DNA from: Caldilineaceae bacterium
GTDB lineage: Bacteria; Chloroflexota; Anaerolineae; Caldilineales; Caldilineaceae
Direction: 5' to 3'
Assembly: GCA_020845455.1 (NCBI GenBank)
Contig: JADLFO010000176.1
Location: forward strand, 36,594 to 100,593
Length of the DNA stretch: 64,000 nucleotides
Positions 1 to 9,035 of this stretch are shown one piece after another. How positions within the stretch are numbered: the first letter of the stretch is position 1; each line of letters opens with the position of its first letter. The position numbers and the translations under genes were made by a program. A model generated the notes under the pieces. The model saw only the letters and a list, made by a program, of their open reading frames with translations. It was not told the DNA's origin and did not search any database.

Positions 1-1325
1 GGCTGACCGTGCAAAACGCCTACGGCGCGCTGCAAGAGACCGGCTGGGTCGAAGCGACTGTGGGCCGCGGCACCTTTGTCAGCCAGGCCGTGCGCCCCAC
101 CACCTTTGGCCGCGCCCTGACCCCCGCCCTCTCCCCCGATACGGTCATCAGCGAGATCCTGCAGGTCAACCATGCCGTCGGGCTGCGCTCGCTGGCCAGC
201 GCCTCACCCGACCCGCGTCTCTTTCCCGCCGAAGAGTTCTGGCAGGGGCTGATCGCGCAGCAGGCCGACGTTGCCGCCGCTGCCGGCTACGGCTCCTCAC
301 AAGGCGACCCGCGCCTGCGCGTCGAGATCAGCCGCGACCTGCAAGAGCGCGGCATCGACGCCGCCCCCGACGAAATCGTGGTGGTGGCCGGGGTGACACA
401 GGGGTTATCGCTGGCCGCCCAATGCTTGGCCCAAGCGGGCGACCGCATCTTGGTCGAACAGCCCACCTATCTGGGGCTGCTGCACGCGATCAAAGCCCAG
501 GGCCTGCAGCCGGTAGGCGTCCCGCTCGACGAACACGGCCCCATCCTCGACGAGATGGAACGGCTGCTGACCCAAGATCGCCCCCGCTTCTTCTATACCA
601 TCCCGACCTATCAGAACCCGACCGGGCGCTGCATGACCCTGGAGCGCCGCCAAGCCGTCCTGGACTTGGCGACAGCGCACGGCGTCGCGATCGTCGAGGA
701 CGATATCTATGCCCGGCTGGCCTATGACGAACCGCCCCCGCCGCCGCTCAAGGCGCTCGACCTAACGGGCAGCGTCGTCTATGTCAGCAGCTATTCCAAA
801 CTGCTGATGCCTGGGCTGCGCCTGGGGTATCTCGTCGCCCCGGCCCGCCTGGTCGAACGATTGATCTCGCTGCGCCGCGCCACCGACCTGTGCAGCCCGC
901 CGATCTTGCAGCGCGCCCTGACCCTTTTCTTGCGTGAGGGCGGGCTGCGCCGCCATCTGCGCCGCGTGCTGCCGCTCTATCGCGAACGGCGCAACGCCCT
1001 GGCCCAGGCGCTGGCGCGCCATCTGCCCGGCGATGTGCGGTGGAGCGCGCCGCAAGGCGGTTTCTGCACCTGGCTCACCTTGCCCGGCTACCATGCCTTT
1101 GCCGACCTGGAGCGGGCCTTTCTGGCCCAGGGCTGGGCCGTGACGCCGGGCGAAGTCTTCCTGGCCGAGCCGCAGATGCAGAAGTCGCTGCGCATCTGCT
1201 TTGGCGGCCAGCCGCCCGAGACGATTGCCGCCGGCATTCAGATCCTGGCCGGGCTGATCCACGACCGGCTGCATGGCCGCGGCCAGCCGCAGCCGCTGGT
1301 CAACGACTGGGCGCCGCTGGTCTAG
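1..1325 (+). CDS. MocR-type GntR/aminotransferase fusion regulator (5' partial)
   Basis: The reading frame is already open at the window edge (codons from base 3), so the first roughly 40 residues are missing. What remains starts inside the winged-helix GntR DNA-binding domain (ending in the GRGTFV wing) and continues into a complete fold-type-I aminotransferase domain. Visible PLP motifs are the IPTYQNPTG substrate/cofactor loop, the EDDIYARL segment and the Schiff-base lysine in SYSKLLMPGLRLGY. MocR/PdxR-type proteins are transcription regulators, but the same architecture is also found on 2-aminoadipate/aromatic aminotransferases. The next gene is IlvE, followed by AzlCD, so control of or participation in branched-chain amino acid metabolism is a reasonable inference. 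It ends with TAG. Confidence 0.85.
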   Translation, partial: LTVQNAYGALQETGWVEATVGRGTFVSQAVRPTTFGRALTPALSPDTVISEILQVNHAVGLRSLASASPDPRLFPAEEFWQGLIAQQADVAAAAGYGSSQGDPRLRVEISRDLQERGIDAAPDEIVVVAGVTQGLSLAAQCLAQAGDRILVEQPTYLGLLHAIKAQGLQPVGVPLDEHGPILDEMERLLTQDRPRFFYTIPTYQNPTGRCMTLERRQAVLDLATAHGVAIVEDDIYARLAYDEPPPPPLKALDLTGSVVYVSSYSKLLMPGLRLGYLVAPARLVERLISLRRATDLCSPPILQRALTLFLREGGLRRHLRRVLPLYRERRNALAQALARHLPGDVRWSAPQGGFCTWLTLPGYHAFADLERAFLAQGWAVTPGEVFLAEPQMQKSLRICFGGQPPETIAAGIQILAGLIHDRLHGRGQPQPLVNDWAPLV

Positions 1326-1336
1326 CCCATAGGAGC

Positions 1337-1372
1337 CGTGTCGCTTGTCGTGTCACTTGCCGCATCGCTTAT
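1337..1372 (+). repeat. Three degenerate 12-bp tandem copies
   Basis: CGTGTCGCTTGT, CGTGTCACTTGC and CGCATCGCTTAT follow each other without gaps between the MocR-like stop and the ilvE ribosome site. It is one of many short tandem duplications in spacers of this window. Confidence 0.6.
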
Positions 1373-1390
1373 GAGGAAGAGCCACAGACC

Positions 1391-2320
1391 ATGACCCAGT
1401 ATGCGTATTTCAAAGGCGCCATCCGGCCTATCGCCGAGGCCAAAGTCAGCATTATGAACCAGACGTTCAACTACGGCACGGGCTGCTTCGGCGGCATCCG
1501 CGGCTATTGGAACGAGGATCAGAAGCAGCTTTATGTCTTTCGCCTGCGCGATCATTACCGGCGCTTCCTCAACAGCAGCAAACTGCTGCTCGGTAACCTC
1601 GACTTCACGCCCGACCAGCTCGCCCAGGTCACGGTCGACCTGCTCGCCCAAGAAGGCTGGCAAGAGAACGTCTATATCCGCCCGCTCTATTACAAGGCCG
1701 ATGAACTGATCGGCGTGCGCCTGCACAACCTGCGCGATGCCGTGGCGATCTTCAGCCTGCCCATGGGGCGCTATCTGGCCGCCGAGGAAGGGTTGAAGGT
1801 CTGCACCAGCAGTTGGCGGCGCGTCGACGACACCGCCATCCCGCCGCGCGGCAAACTCATCGGAAGTTATGTCAACAGCGCCCTGATCAAGAGTGAAGCT
1901 GTGCTCAACGGTTTTGACGAGGCGATTGTGCTCAACCAGGATGGGCATATCGCCGAAGCCAGTGCCGCCAACCTGGTCATGATCCGCCATGGCAAGTTTA
2001 TCACGCCCCCGGCGACCGCCAACTCGCTCGAGGGGATCACGCTCAACTCGCTCATGCACCTGGCGCGCCATGAGTTGGGGCTGGAAGTCGTGGAGCGCCA
2101 GATCGACCGCACCGAGATTTATTTCGCCGAAGAAGCCTTTTTCTGCGGCACAGGCGCACAGATCGCCGCCATCGCCAGCGTGGATCATCGTCAGATCGGC
2201 GGCGGCGCCATGGGCCCCATCACGGCACGGCTGCGCGACCTCTATTTCCGTGTCGTGCGCGGCCAAGAGGCCAATTATATGCACTGGCTGACCCCCGTGC
2301 ATCAACCCATTCCCGCCTAG
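1391..2320 (+). CDS. ilvE: Branched-chain amino acid aminotransferase
   Basis: A 309-residue fold-type-IV PLP aminotransferase, normal length for the family. It interconverts Leu/Ile/Val and their 2-oxo acids with 2-oxoglutarate/glutamate. The N-terminal YFKGAIRP, the [14 protein letters not shown] block, the PLP lysine in PRGKLIGSY and the [20 protein letters not shown] cofactor-binding segment are all present. The ATG at 1391 is chosen because the family start is [10 protein letters not shown] and a GAGGAAG ribosome site lies about 11 bases upstream; the open frame itself runs further 5' inside the previous gene and that part is not coding. It is 65 bases behind the MocR-like gene on the same strand and shortly before AzlCD, which argues for a branched-chain amino acid unit. 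Confidence 0.93.
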   Translation: MTQYAYFKGAIRPIAEAKVSIMNQTFNYGTGCFGGIRGYWNEDQKQLYVFRLRDHYRRFLNSSKLLLGNLDFTPDQLAQVTVDLLAQEGWQENVYIRPLYYKADELIGVRLHNLRDAVAIFSLPMGRYLAAEEGLKVCTSSWRRVDDTAIPPRGKLIGSYVNSALIKSEAVLNGFDEAIVLNQDGHIAEASAANLVMIRHGKFITPPATANSLEGITLNSLMHLARHELGLEVVERQIDRTEIYFAEEAFFCGTGAQIAAIASVDHRQIGGGAMGPITARLRDLYFRVVRGQEANYMHWLTPVHQPIPA

Positions 2321-2367
2321 ACCGATCGGACCGTCAGAGCCAAGCCACAGGAGCCAGACAAGACCCC

Positions 2368-3165
2368 ATGGCCACACCACCTACTCCCCGCCATCAAGGC
2401 GCGGGCGTCAAAGCAGCCGTCAACCAGCAGTTTTCGCCCGTCGCCGCGCACTACAGCGCCAGCGCGATCCATGCCTCCGGCCCGGACCTGGCCGAGATGG
2501 TGCAGGCGGCGCAGTTGAGCGGGCACGAACGCGTGCTCGACGCAGGCTGCGGCCCCGGCCACACGGCCCTCTTCTTCGCCGGCCATGTCGTCCAGGTCGT
2601 CGGCGTCGACCTCTCCGAAGCCATGCTGGCCCAGGGCGGCAGGCTGGCCGGCGAGCGCGGCATCCATAACGTCGAGTTTCGCCGCGCCGACGTCGAAGAC
2701 TTGCCCTTCCCCGATAGCTCGTTCGACCTGGTGACCACGCGCTACAGCGCCCACCACTGGCCGCGCCCGGTCACCGCGCTGCGCGAGTTTCGCCGCGTGC
2801 TGCGCCCAGGGGGCAGGCTGCTGCTGGACGATGTCGTCTCCTTCGACGACCCCACGCTCGACACCCATTTCCAGGCCATCGAACTGCTGCGCGACCCGTC
2901 GCATGTGCGCGACCACACCATCGCCGAATGGCTGACCCTGCTGGAGACGGCAGGCTTCCGCGCCGAAGTCGCCCACACCTGGGAGATCCGCATCGACTTC
3001 GCCTCCTGGATCGCGCGCATGGCAACGCCCGCCTCGTCGGCGGCCATGATCCACACGCTGCTCGCCAACGCCCCGGCGGAGGTACGCGCCACCCTGCGCG
3101 TCGAGCCGGACAGTTCGTTCCACATGCAGTGCGCGCTGCTGCGCGGCGTCACCCGCCGCGGCTGA
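2368..3165 (+). CDS. Class I SAM-dependent methyltransferase (UbiE/Methyltransf_11 type)
   Basis: A 265-residue cytosolic methyltransferase. Motif I ([15 protein letters not shown]) with the GxGxG SAM loop is at about residues 58-72, the acidic ribose-binding residue is in [11 protein letters not shown], and post-motif I/II ([25 protein letters not shown]) follows. The pattern is closest to UbiE/COQ5-like and Methyltransf_11 enzymes that act on small molecules; the acceptor cannot be read from the sequence. It sits between ilvE and azlCD with 7 bases to azlC, so it is probably cotranscribed with them. A ribosome site is weak: GGAG is 16 bases upstream of the ATG. Confidence 0.85.
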   Translation: MATPPTPRHQGAGVKAAVNQQFSPVAAHYSASAIHASGPDLAEMVQAAQLSGHERVLDAGCGPGHTALFFAGHVVQVVGVDLSEAMLAQGGRLAGERGIHNVEFRRADVEDLPFPDSSFDLVTTRYSAHHWPRPVTALREFRRVLRPGGRLLLDDVVSFDDPTLDTHFQAIELLRDPSHVRDHTIAEWLTLLETAGFRAEVAHTWEIRIDFASWIARMATPASSAAMIHTLLANAPAEVRATLRVEPDSSFHMQCALLRGVTRRG

Positions 3166-3172
3166 TCTGCTG

Positions 3173-3937
3173 ATGCCTGCGCCATCGACACCCGTGAGGC
3201 TATTCACGGCGACACGCCGCGGCGAATTCTGGGCGGGGGCGCGCGCCGGCACGCCGCTGCTCGTGGCCTCGATCCCGTTTAGCATTATCTTTGGGGCCGT
3301 CGCCGCCACCGTAGGTCTGACCCCTGGCGGGGCGGCGGCCATGTCGGCCTTTGTCTTTGCCGGTTCGGCCCAGTTCGTGGCCGCGGGGCTGGTCGGAGCG
3401 CAGGCGGGCGCAGGTATCATCATCCTCACTACCTGGATCGTCAACCTGCGCCACAGCCTCTATGCCGCCACGCTCGGCCCCCACATGCGCCATCTCTCGC
3501 AGCGCTGGCTGGCGCTCCTGGGCTTTCTACTCACCGACGAAGCGTTTATGGTGGCGATCCGCCGCTACAACGCGCCCGACCGCTCGCCCTTCAAACATTG
3601 GTACTATCTAGGCGTCGCAGCTACCATGTATGTCAACTGGCAGGTATGGACGGCAGTAGGCATCTGGGCAGGCCGGACGATCCCCAACCCGCGCGGCTGG
3701 GGGCTGGACTTCGCCTTCCCGCTCACCTTTCTGGGGATGCTCGTCCCGCTGCTGCGCGGCCGGGCTGTCATCGCTTGTGTGCTGGCGGCGGGCAGCGCCG
3801 CCCTTGCCCTGCGCGGCCTGCCCCACCAGCTAGGGCTGATCGCAGCGGCGCTAATAGGCGTCTTGGCCGGCGTTGCCGCCGAACGGAGTCAAGCTCCGCA
3901 GCGCCGCACCCAACCGGAAAGCCCGTCTGCCCAATGA
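3173..3937 (+). CDS. azlC: AzlC-type branched-chain amino acid exporter, large subunit
   Basis: A 254-residue polytopic inner-membrane protein of the AzlC family. It starts with a cytosolic segment rich in Arg, then hydrophobic helices around [31 protein letters not shown] and [20 protein letters not shown], the last two being the family hallmarks (GSAQF and the RH in NLRHSLY). AzlC with its small partner AzlD forms an amino acid exporter described for branched-chain amino acids and the analogue 4-azaleucine. The stop codon overlaps the azlD start (ATGA), as expected for a stoichiometric complex. The C-terminal 20 residues are hydrophilic and Pro/Gln-rich. Confidence 0.9.
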   Translation: MPAPSTPVRLFTATRRGEFWAGARAGTPLLVASIPFSIIFGAVAATVGLTPGGAAAMSAFVFAGSAQFVAAGLVGAQAGAGIIILTTWIVNLRHSLYAATLGPHMRHLSQRWLALLGFLLTDEAFMVAIRRYNAPDRSPFKHWYYLGVAATMYVNWQVWTAVGIWAGRTIPNPRGWGLDFAFPLTFLGMLVPLLRGRAVIACVLAAGSAALALRGLPHQLGLIAAALIGVLAGVAAERSQAPQRRTQPESPSAQ

Positions 3938-4281
3938 TCACTGCCTGGGAGCTCCTGCTCGTCGCCGGCATGACGCTCGTCACCTTCGGCGTGCGCTATC
4001 CCGTCTTGGCGCTCGTCAGCCGCGCGCCGCTGCCGCGCGCCCTGCTCGATGCGCTCAAGTACATCCCCCCTGCCGTCCTCACCGCGCTGATCCTCCCTGC
4101 CTTGCTCGCTCCCGACGGCGGCCCCCTGCACATCGGTCTGACCAATGCAGCCCTGGTGGCGGGCAGCGTCGCCGCCCTGGTAGCCTGGCGCAGCCACAAT
4201 TTGCTGCTGACCTTGGCCGCGGGCATGGCGACGCTCTGGCTCTGGCGCTGGCTGTTAACCCTGGCCCTCTTTGCCGCCTAG
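3934..4281 (+). CDS. azlD: AzlD-type branched-chain amino acid exporter, small subunit
   Basis: A 115-residue membrane protein with about four hydrophobic helices, matching the AzlD family length (about 100-110). The start at 3934 is set by the ATGA overlap with azlC and by the typical N-terminus [23 protein letters not shown]. The conserved FGVRYP and [14 protein letters not shown] segments are visible. It is the last gene of the block that begins with the MocR-like gene; a promoter-like sequence for the next unit begins 33 bases after its stop. No U-tract hairpin is visible in the short interval, so readthrough towards RNase J cannot be excluded. Confidence 0.88.
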   Translation: MITAWELLLVAGMTLVTFGVRYPVLALVSRAPLPRALLDALKYIPPAVLTALILPALLAPDGGPLHIGLTNAALVAGSVAALVAWRSHNLLLTLAAGMATLWLWRWLLTLALFAA

Positions 4282-4314
4282 CCGGGCGCAATTCCAGACG
4301 CATCTCTGATATTT

Positions 4315-4344
4315 TTCGACACGGCTAAATTCAAATAGTATACT
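4315..4344 (+). promoter_or_regulatory. Sigma-70-like promoter of the RNase J gene
   Basis: TTCGAC (4315-4320), an 18-base spacer and TATACT (4339-4344). The same -35 variant and spacer occur in front of the subtilisin gene at 52571. The predicted start near 4351 leaves a leader of about 170 bases. Confidence 0.55.
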
Positions 4345-4351
4345 GAAGGCG

Positions 4352-4523
4352 GCGAGGTGCGCGTCCAGACACGCGCTGCGCCCCAATTATTGGACCTTTC
4401 AGAGAGCCTGGCGTCTCTCTGTGTAGTCAATAGAAACCACTCACCGCAAGGTGACCGGCATTGTTTTGCACGTCTGTGCATAGACCTCATCCAAGGTCAG
4501 GTATCCAAGGTTAGGAGAGTTTT
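4352..4523 (+). promoter_or_regulatory. Structured 5' leader of the RNase J mRNA
   Basis: About 170 bases between the predicted start point and the RNase J ATG hold two clean hairpins: CAGAGAG (4400-4406) pairing with CTCTCTG (4415-4421), and TCACC-GCAA-GGTGA (4441-4454), whose GCAA is a GNRA-type tetraloop. They are followed by a 13-base direct repeat ATCCAAGGTYAGG (4489-4501 and 4503-4515) whose second copy carries the AGGAG ribosome site. Autoregulation through leader cleavage is known for some RNases; here it is only a hypothesis. Confidence 0.5.
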
Positions 4524-6239
4524 ATGGAGCGAACTGAACAAGCGAATAGCCAAGACGGCAGCCGTGCCCAAGAAAGCTCGGCTCTACTGCGCGTGATCCC
4601 GTTGGGCGGGCTGGGCGAGATCGGCAAGAACATGCTCGTGCTCGAGTCGGGCGAAAACCTGATGATCGTCGATGTGGGGCTGATGTTCCCCACCATGGAT
4701 ATGCACGGCATCGACATTGTCATCCCCGATGCCCAATACGTCTTTGACCGGCTGGACTGGGTGCGCGGCATCATTCTCACCCACGGCCATGAAGACCACA
4801 TCGGCGGCCTGCCCTATCTGATGGAGCAGGGGCTGCAAGGGCCGATCTATGCCACGGCGCTCACGCGCGGTCTGCTCGAAGGCAAGCTGCGCGAGCACAA
4901 ACTCCTGGGCGAAGCCGACCTCCACACCGTAACCGAAAACGATGTGATCGAGCTTGGCCCCTTCACCGTCGAGTTTTTTCACACCTGCCACAGCTTTCCC
5001 GACAGTGTCGGCGTCTCGGTGATGACCCCCGCCGGGCGCGTCATCCACACCAGCGACTATCGCTTTGACCCCACGCCGGTGGACGACAAGCCCACCGAAA
5101 CGGCCAAACTGCGCCGCTGGGGGGATGAAGGCGTGCTGCTGCTGCTGGCCGACAGCACCAACGTCGAGCGCGAGGGCGCCACCCCCAGCGAGCGCACCGT
5201 CGAAACCATGCTGGAGCGCACCTTCCCGCAGGCCCAAGGCCGCATCCTGCTCGCCACCTTTGCCAGCAACCTGGGCCGCGTCCAGCAGATCATCAACGTG
5301 GCGCGACGCCATGACCGCCGCGTGGGCGCCGTGGGGCGCTCCATGGTCAACAACGTCAAGATCGCCATCCAATTGGGCTATCTCGATATTAAGCAGGAAG
5401 AGCTGCTGACGCCGCAGGAGATGGAATCGCTGCCCGCCCATGAGGTCGTGATCGTCGCCACCGGCAGCCAAGGCGAGCCAACCAGCGCCATGGTGCGCAT
5501 GAGCCTGGGCGACCACCGCCAGATTTCGCTGCGCGAGGGCGACACCGTCATCCTCAGCGCCATGCCCATCCCCGGCAACGAGGAGCTGTTCAACCGCACC
5601 GTGGACAACCTCTTCCGCCAGGGCGTCGATGTGCTCTATCATGAACTGGGCGATGTCCACGTCAGCGGTCACGGCGGCCGTGAAGACTACGAACACATGC
5701 TCGATCTAGTCCGGCCCAAGTACTTCATCCCCGTGCATGGCGAATATCGGCACCTGGTGCTGCACAGCCGCCTGGCCGTGCGCAAAGGGGTGACCCCGGC
5801 CAACGCCTTTATCCTGGAAGACGGGCAGACGATCGAGTTCGACTACTTCGGCGCAGAGGACGATATCGAAGCGCGCCTGGGCGAGCAAGCGCCTGCCGGC
5901 CATGTCTTTGTCGATGGCTTGGGCATCGGCGATGTCGGCAACGTCGTGCTGCGTGACCGCAAACACCTGAGCGAAAACGGCTTTATCGTCTGCATCCTGG
6001 CGCTCGACGAGTTCGACGGCGAAGTCCTCTATGGCCCGGAGATCATCAGCCGTGGCTTTGTCTATATGCGCGAGAACGAAGACCTGATCAAGCGCGCCCA
6101 AGACGTGGTGCGCAAGACGATCAAAAAGCGCGCCCCGCAGCAGGTCATGGAGGAAAAGATCAAAGACGCGCTCGCCAACTTCACCTACAAGGAAATTGGC
6201 CGTCGCCCAATGGTGCTGCCGCTCGTCATGGAAGTATAG
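4524..6239 (+). CDS. rnj: Ribonuclease J
   Basis: A 571-residue metallo-beta-lactamase/beta-CASP RNase with 5'-3' exonuclease and endonuclease activity in mRNA decay and rRNA maturation. The zinc-binding HGHEDHIGG motif is at about residue 89, the second metal region at HTSDYRFDP, the beta-CASP core holds ATGSQGEP and SAMPIPGNE, and VHGEYRHLVLH supplies the last metal ligand and 5'-phosphate pocket. The C-terminal dimerisation domain is complete. Length is normal for bacterial RNase J. The ATG at 4524 follows TTAGGAGAG at good spacing. Presence of RNase J fits a lineage outside the RNase E-only Proteobacteria. It is monocistronic as judged from its promoter and terminator. Confidence 0.95.
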   Translation: MERTEQANSQDGSRAQESSALLRVIPLGGLGEIGKNMLVLESGENLMIVDVGLMFPTMDMHGIDIVIPDAQYVFDRLDWVRGIILTHGHEDHIGGLPYLMEQGLQGPIYATALTRGLLEGKLREHKLLGEADLHTVTENDVIELGPFTVEFFHTCHSFPDSVGVSVMTPAGRVIHTSDYRFDPTPVDDKPTETAKLRRWGDEGVLLLLADSTNVEREGATPSERTVETMLERTFPQAQGRILLATFASNLGRVQQIINVARRHDRRVGAVGRSMVNNVKIAIQLGYLDIKQEELLTPQEMESLPAHEVVIVATGSQGEPTSAMVRMSLGDHRQISLREGDTVILSAMPIPGNEELFNRTVDNLFRQGVDVLYHELGDVHVSGHGGREDYEHMLDLVRPKYFIPVHGEYRHLVLHSRLAVRKGVTPANAFILEDGQTIEFDYFGAEDDIEARLGEQAPAGHVFVDGLGIGDVGNVVLRDRKHLSENGFIVCILALDEFDGEVLYGPEIISRGFVYMRENEDLIKRAQDVVRKTIKKRAPQQVMEEKIKDALANFTYKEIGRRPMVLPLVMEV

Positions 6240-6269
6240 AACCCGCCGGCGCGGCGCTCGTCGACGACC

Positions 6270-6302
6270 CGCCTCCGCAGCCGGCGCTGCGGAGGCGTTT
6301 TA
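6270..6302 (+). terminator. Intrinsic terminator after RNase J
   Basis: A perfect 12-bp stem CGCCTCCGCAGC (6270-6281) and GCTGCGGAGGCG (6286-6297) with a CGGC loop is followed by TTTTAT, 30 bases after the stop codon. Confidence 0.9.
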
Positions 6303-6333
6303 TTCGTGGCGCTGCCCAGAAATCGCCCTCCGG

Positions 6334-6362
6334 TTGCGCCAGACCGGGCGTAATGGTATACT
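6334..6362 (+). promoter_or_regulatory. Sigma-70-like promoter of ftsK
   Basis: TTGCGC (6334-6339), 17-base spacer, TATACT (6357-6362). The expected start is near 6369, giving a leader of about 47 bases. Confidence 0.6.
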
Positions 6363-6416
6363 GGCCCTGAACGTTTGTTCGGATGGTAGCACGTTGTTCC
6401 CTGCATCACACAGTCT

Positions 6417-8963
6417 ATGGCACAAAAACGCCGCTCACGAAAATCATCGCGCCGCGTCGACCCAATCGACCAGTTCATCAACGCCATGGCCCGGCCCGAG
6501 GTCGCCGGGCTGCTGCTGATCCTGCTTTCGGTCTTTACGCTGCTCAGCCTGCTGACCGGCAGCCGCGGCGAGATCACCGCCTGGTGGATCGGCCAGCTTG
6601 AGCGGCTGGTCGGCATGGGCGTCTGGGGGCTGCCGCTCGTGACTGCCGCCCTAGGACTCTGGATCGTGATCCGCGCCATCGAGCGCATGCCCGACCTGCC
6701 CTGGCAGCGACCCGCGGGCTTCGCCGTGCTCTTCCTGGTCTATGTGGTCAGCGCGGCGCTGCTGGTGGATCACGACAGCGTGGCCGCGGGCGGACTGCTC
6801 GGCGCAGAGCTGGCAACACGGCTCTATGACTCCGTGGGGCTGTGGGCGGCGTGGTCGGTCGTCACCTTCACCGGCGTCATCGGCGTGGTGCTGCTCACCG
6901 ACCGTCTCTTGCTCGACGGCGCGCAACAGGCCGCCAATCTCTTGCAGGAGTGGGTCGAAGAGATGCGGTTCCGGCGACGTGCGCCGGTCATCCGTCCCCC
7001 GCTGCCCATCCCATCCGGCGAACTGCCGTGGTGGAAGCGTCTGCGCAAGCGTTTTACCAAGCCGCGCCTGGCCTTGCCGCTCGACCCGCCCAACCTGATC
7101 CGTCCCGAACCGCGGCCGATCTCCGCCCTGCTCGACCGCAGCCTCCCTGCCCCGGCGCGCCCGCAGCCTGCGGCGACACCCCCTTCCAGCGCCCTGGCCG
7201 GCACAGCCGGCAAATCACCGCGCCTGGCCGACGATGCCCGCGGCGACATACTGACCCCGCGCATCGTCGGCGGCGCACATGAATGGCGGCTGCCCCGCGT
7301 CGGCGACATCCTCACCGACTGGGAACGCCAGGTCGACAGCGACGACATCATCCGCAAACAGGGCCGTCTGATCCAAGAGACGCTGGCGCTTTTTGGCGTG
7401 CCTGCCGATTTTGAAGGAGCCTTCAAAGGCCCCTCGGTCACCCAGTACCTGATCAAACCCGGCTATATCGAACGCACGGTGCGCGGCGAAGCCCAGCGCG
7501 TTAAAGTCAAGGTCAGCAAGATCGCGGCGCTCGCCAATGACCTGGCGCTGGCGCTCGCCGCCTCCAGCGTGCGTATCGAAGCGCCTATCCCCGGCACAAG
7601 CTATGTCGGCGTCGAAGTGCCGAATCAGGAAGCCAACATCGTCGGGCTGAAGGAGTTGATGGAAAACGAAGCCTTCCAGGGCATGAAAGGCAAGCTGCGC
7701 ATCGCCTTGGGCGAGGATGTCAAAGGTCAGCCAATCCTAGCGGACCTGACACGCATGCCCCACCTGCTGATCGCAGGCGCGACCGGCACCGGCAAGTCCG
7801 TCTGTATCAACTCCATCATCACCTGTCTGCTGCTCACCAAGACGCCCGACGAACTGCGCCTGCTCATGGTCGACCCTAAGATGGTCGAGTTGAGCGTATA
7901 CAACGGCGTGCCCCACCTACTCAGCCCGGTGGTGACCGAGCTAGACAGAGCCGCGGGCGTACTCTTTTGGGCCGTCAAGGAGATGGAACGCCGCTATCAG
8001 TTGTGCAGCAAGGTCAACGCTCGCGACCTCGAACGCTACAACGCCTATCTGGGCAAGCGCGGCGAAAAGCCCTTGCCCTACATCGTCATCGTCGTCGACG
8101 AGATGGCCGACCTGATGATGGCCGCGCCTGAAGAGGTCGAGAAGCACATCTGCCGGCTGGCGCAGATGGCCCGCGCCGTGGGCATCCATCTGATCATCGC
8201 CACGCAGCGCCCTTCGGTAGATGTGATCACCGGTCTGATCAAGGCCAACTTCCCGGCGCGCATTGCCTTTGCCGTCAGCAGCCAGGTCGACAGCCGCGTC
8301 ATCCTCGACGTGCCCGGCGCAGAGCGGCTGTTGGGCCGCGGCGACATGCTCTTTATGGGGTCCGACGCCAACAAACTGGAACGCATCCAGGGAACCTTTG
8401 TCAGCGACGAAGAGATCAACCGCGTGATTCGCTATTGGAGGGGCATCCGCAGCCTGGAAGATGCCGCGCCCAACGTCCTGCCCCCGCCCGCCGCCGAGAA
8501 TGCCGCGCCTCCGGCGGCGCACACGCCCGACAACCCCTTTGGCGACGATGCGCCTATTCTCTCCCCGCCCACGCCTGCGCCGGCTCAGACGCCCGCATCG
8601 CAGCCGTCACTCTTCGCCCAGATCGAACAGATGAAGGCCCACGACGCGCGCGACGAACTTTTTGCCGAGGCCATGCGCGTGGTGCGAGACGCAGGCCGCG
8701 GCTCGGTCAGCCTGCTGCAGCGCAAACTGCGGATCGGCTACAGCCGCGCCAGCCGGCTCGTCGACCAACTTGAGGAGGCAGGCGTCTTGGGTCCCGACCT
8801 GGGCGGCAACCAGGGACGCGCCGTCCTGATCGAATCAGCCGCCGAGGCAGGCGCGCCCCCGTCCTCCGCCATGCCGCGCCCGCGCATCATCGGCGGCGCG
8901 GGTGACGGCGAGGAAGGGAGCGAAGACCGCCCTGGCAGTGCGCGCCCGCGCGTGTGGATGTAG
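6417..8963 (+). CDS. ftsK: DNA translocase FtsK/SpoIIIE
   Basis: An 848-residue membrane-anchored DNA pump that clears chromosome termini from the division septum. About four hydrophobic helices occupy residues 25-175, then a proline-rich linker, then the motor with its alpha/beta domain, Walker A GATGTGKS (about residue 458), Walker B YIVIVVDEMADLMM and the IIATQRPSVDVITGLIKANFP segment typical of FtsK. The C-terminal winged-helix gamma domain (ELFAEAMRVVR to LGPDLGGNQGRAVLI) reads polar DNA motifs; a Pro/Ala-rich linker of about 60 residues precedes it. Length is normal. No good ribosome site precedes the ATG although promoter and spacing are clear. Confidence 0.95.
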   Translation: MAQKRRSRKSSRRVDPIDQFINAMARPEVAGLLLILLSVFTLLSLLTGSRGEITAWWIGQLERLVGMGVWGLPLVTAALGLWIVIRAIERMPDLPWQRPAGFAVLFLVYVVSAALLVDHDSVAAGGLLGAELATRLYDSVGLWAAWSVVTFTGVIGVVLLTDRLLLDGAQQAANLLQEWVEEMRFRRRAPVIRPPLPIPSGELPWWKRLRKRFTKPRLALPLDPPNLIRPEPRPISALLDRSLPAPARPQPAATPPSSALAGTAGKSPRLADDARGDILTPRIVGGAHEWRLPRVGDILTDWERQVDSDDIIRKQGRLIQETLALFGVPADFEGAFKGPSVTQYLIKPGYIERTVRGEAQRVKVKVSKIAALANDLALALAASSVRIEAPIPGTSYVGVEVPNQEANIVGLKELMENEAFQGMKGKLRIALGEDVKGQPILADLTRMPHLLIAGATGTGKSVCINSIITCLLLTKTPDELRLLMVDPKMVELSVYNGVPHLLSPVVTELDRAAGVLFWAVKEMERRYQLCSKVNARDLERYNAYLGKRGEKPLPYIVIVVDEMADLMMAAPEEVEKHICRLAQMARAVGIHLIIATQRPSVDVITGLIKANFPARIAFAVSSQVDSRVILDVPGAERLLGRGDMLFMGSDANKLERIQGTFVSDEEINRVIRYWRGIRSLEDAAPNVLPPPAAENAAPPAAHTPDNPFGDDAPILSPPTPAPAQTPASQPSLFAQIEQMKAHDARDELFAEAMRVVRDAGRGSVSLLQRKLRIGYSRASRLVDQLEEAGVLGPDLGGNQGRAVLIESAAEAGAPPSSAMPRPRIIGGAGDGEEGSEDRPGSARPRVWM

Positions 8964-8992
8964 CCCGCGCCGTTTCTCACCTCGATGCCCGC

Positions 8993-9003
8993 TGTGCTAC
9001 ACT
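8993..9003 (+). promoter_or_regulatory. Extended -10 promoter of the LolA-like gene
   Basis: TGTGCTACACT holds an extended TGn and the -10 hexamer TACACT; no good -35 is seen. The 14 bases CGCTGTGCTACACT are identical in the thiB promoter at 41502-41515. Confidence 0.5.
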
Positions 9004-9035
9004 GCTCACGACCGCCGGCAGGCGAGGACCCGACC

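Noticed and set aside
4357..4596. A 79-codon open frame over the RNase J leader as a leader peptide
   Set aside because: It has no ribosome site and runs into the RNase J gene in another frame; the leader is better explained by RNA structure.
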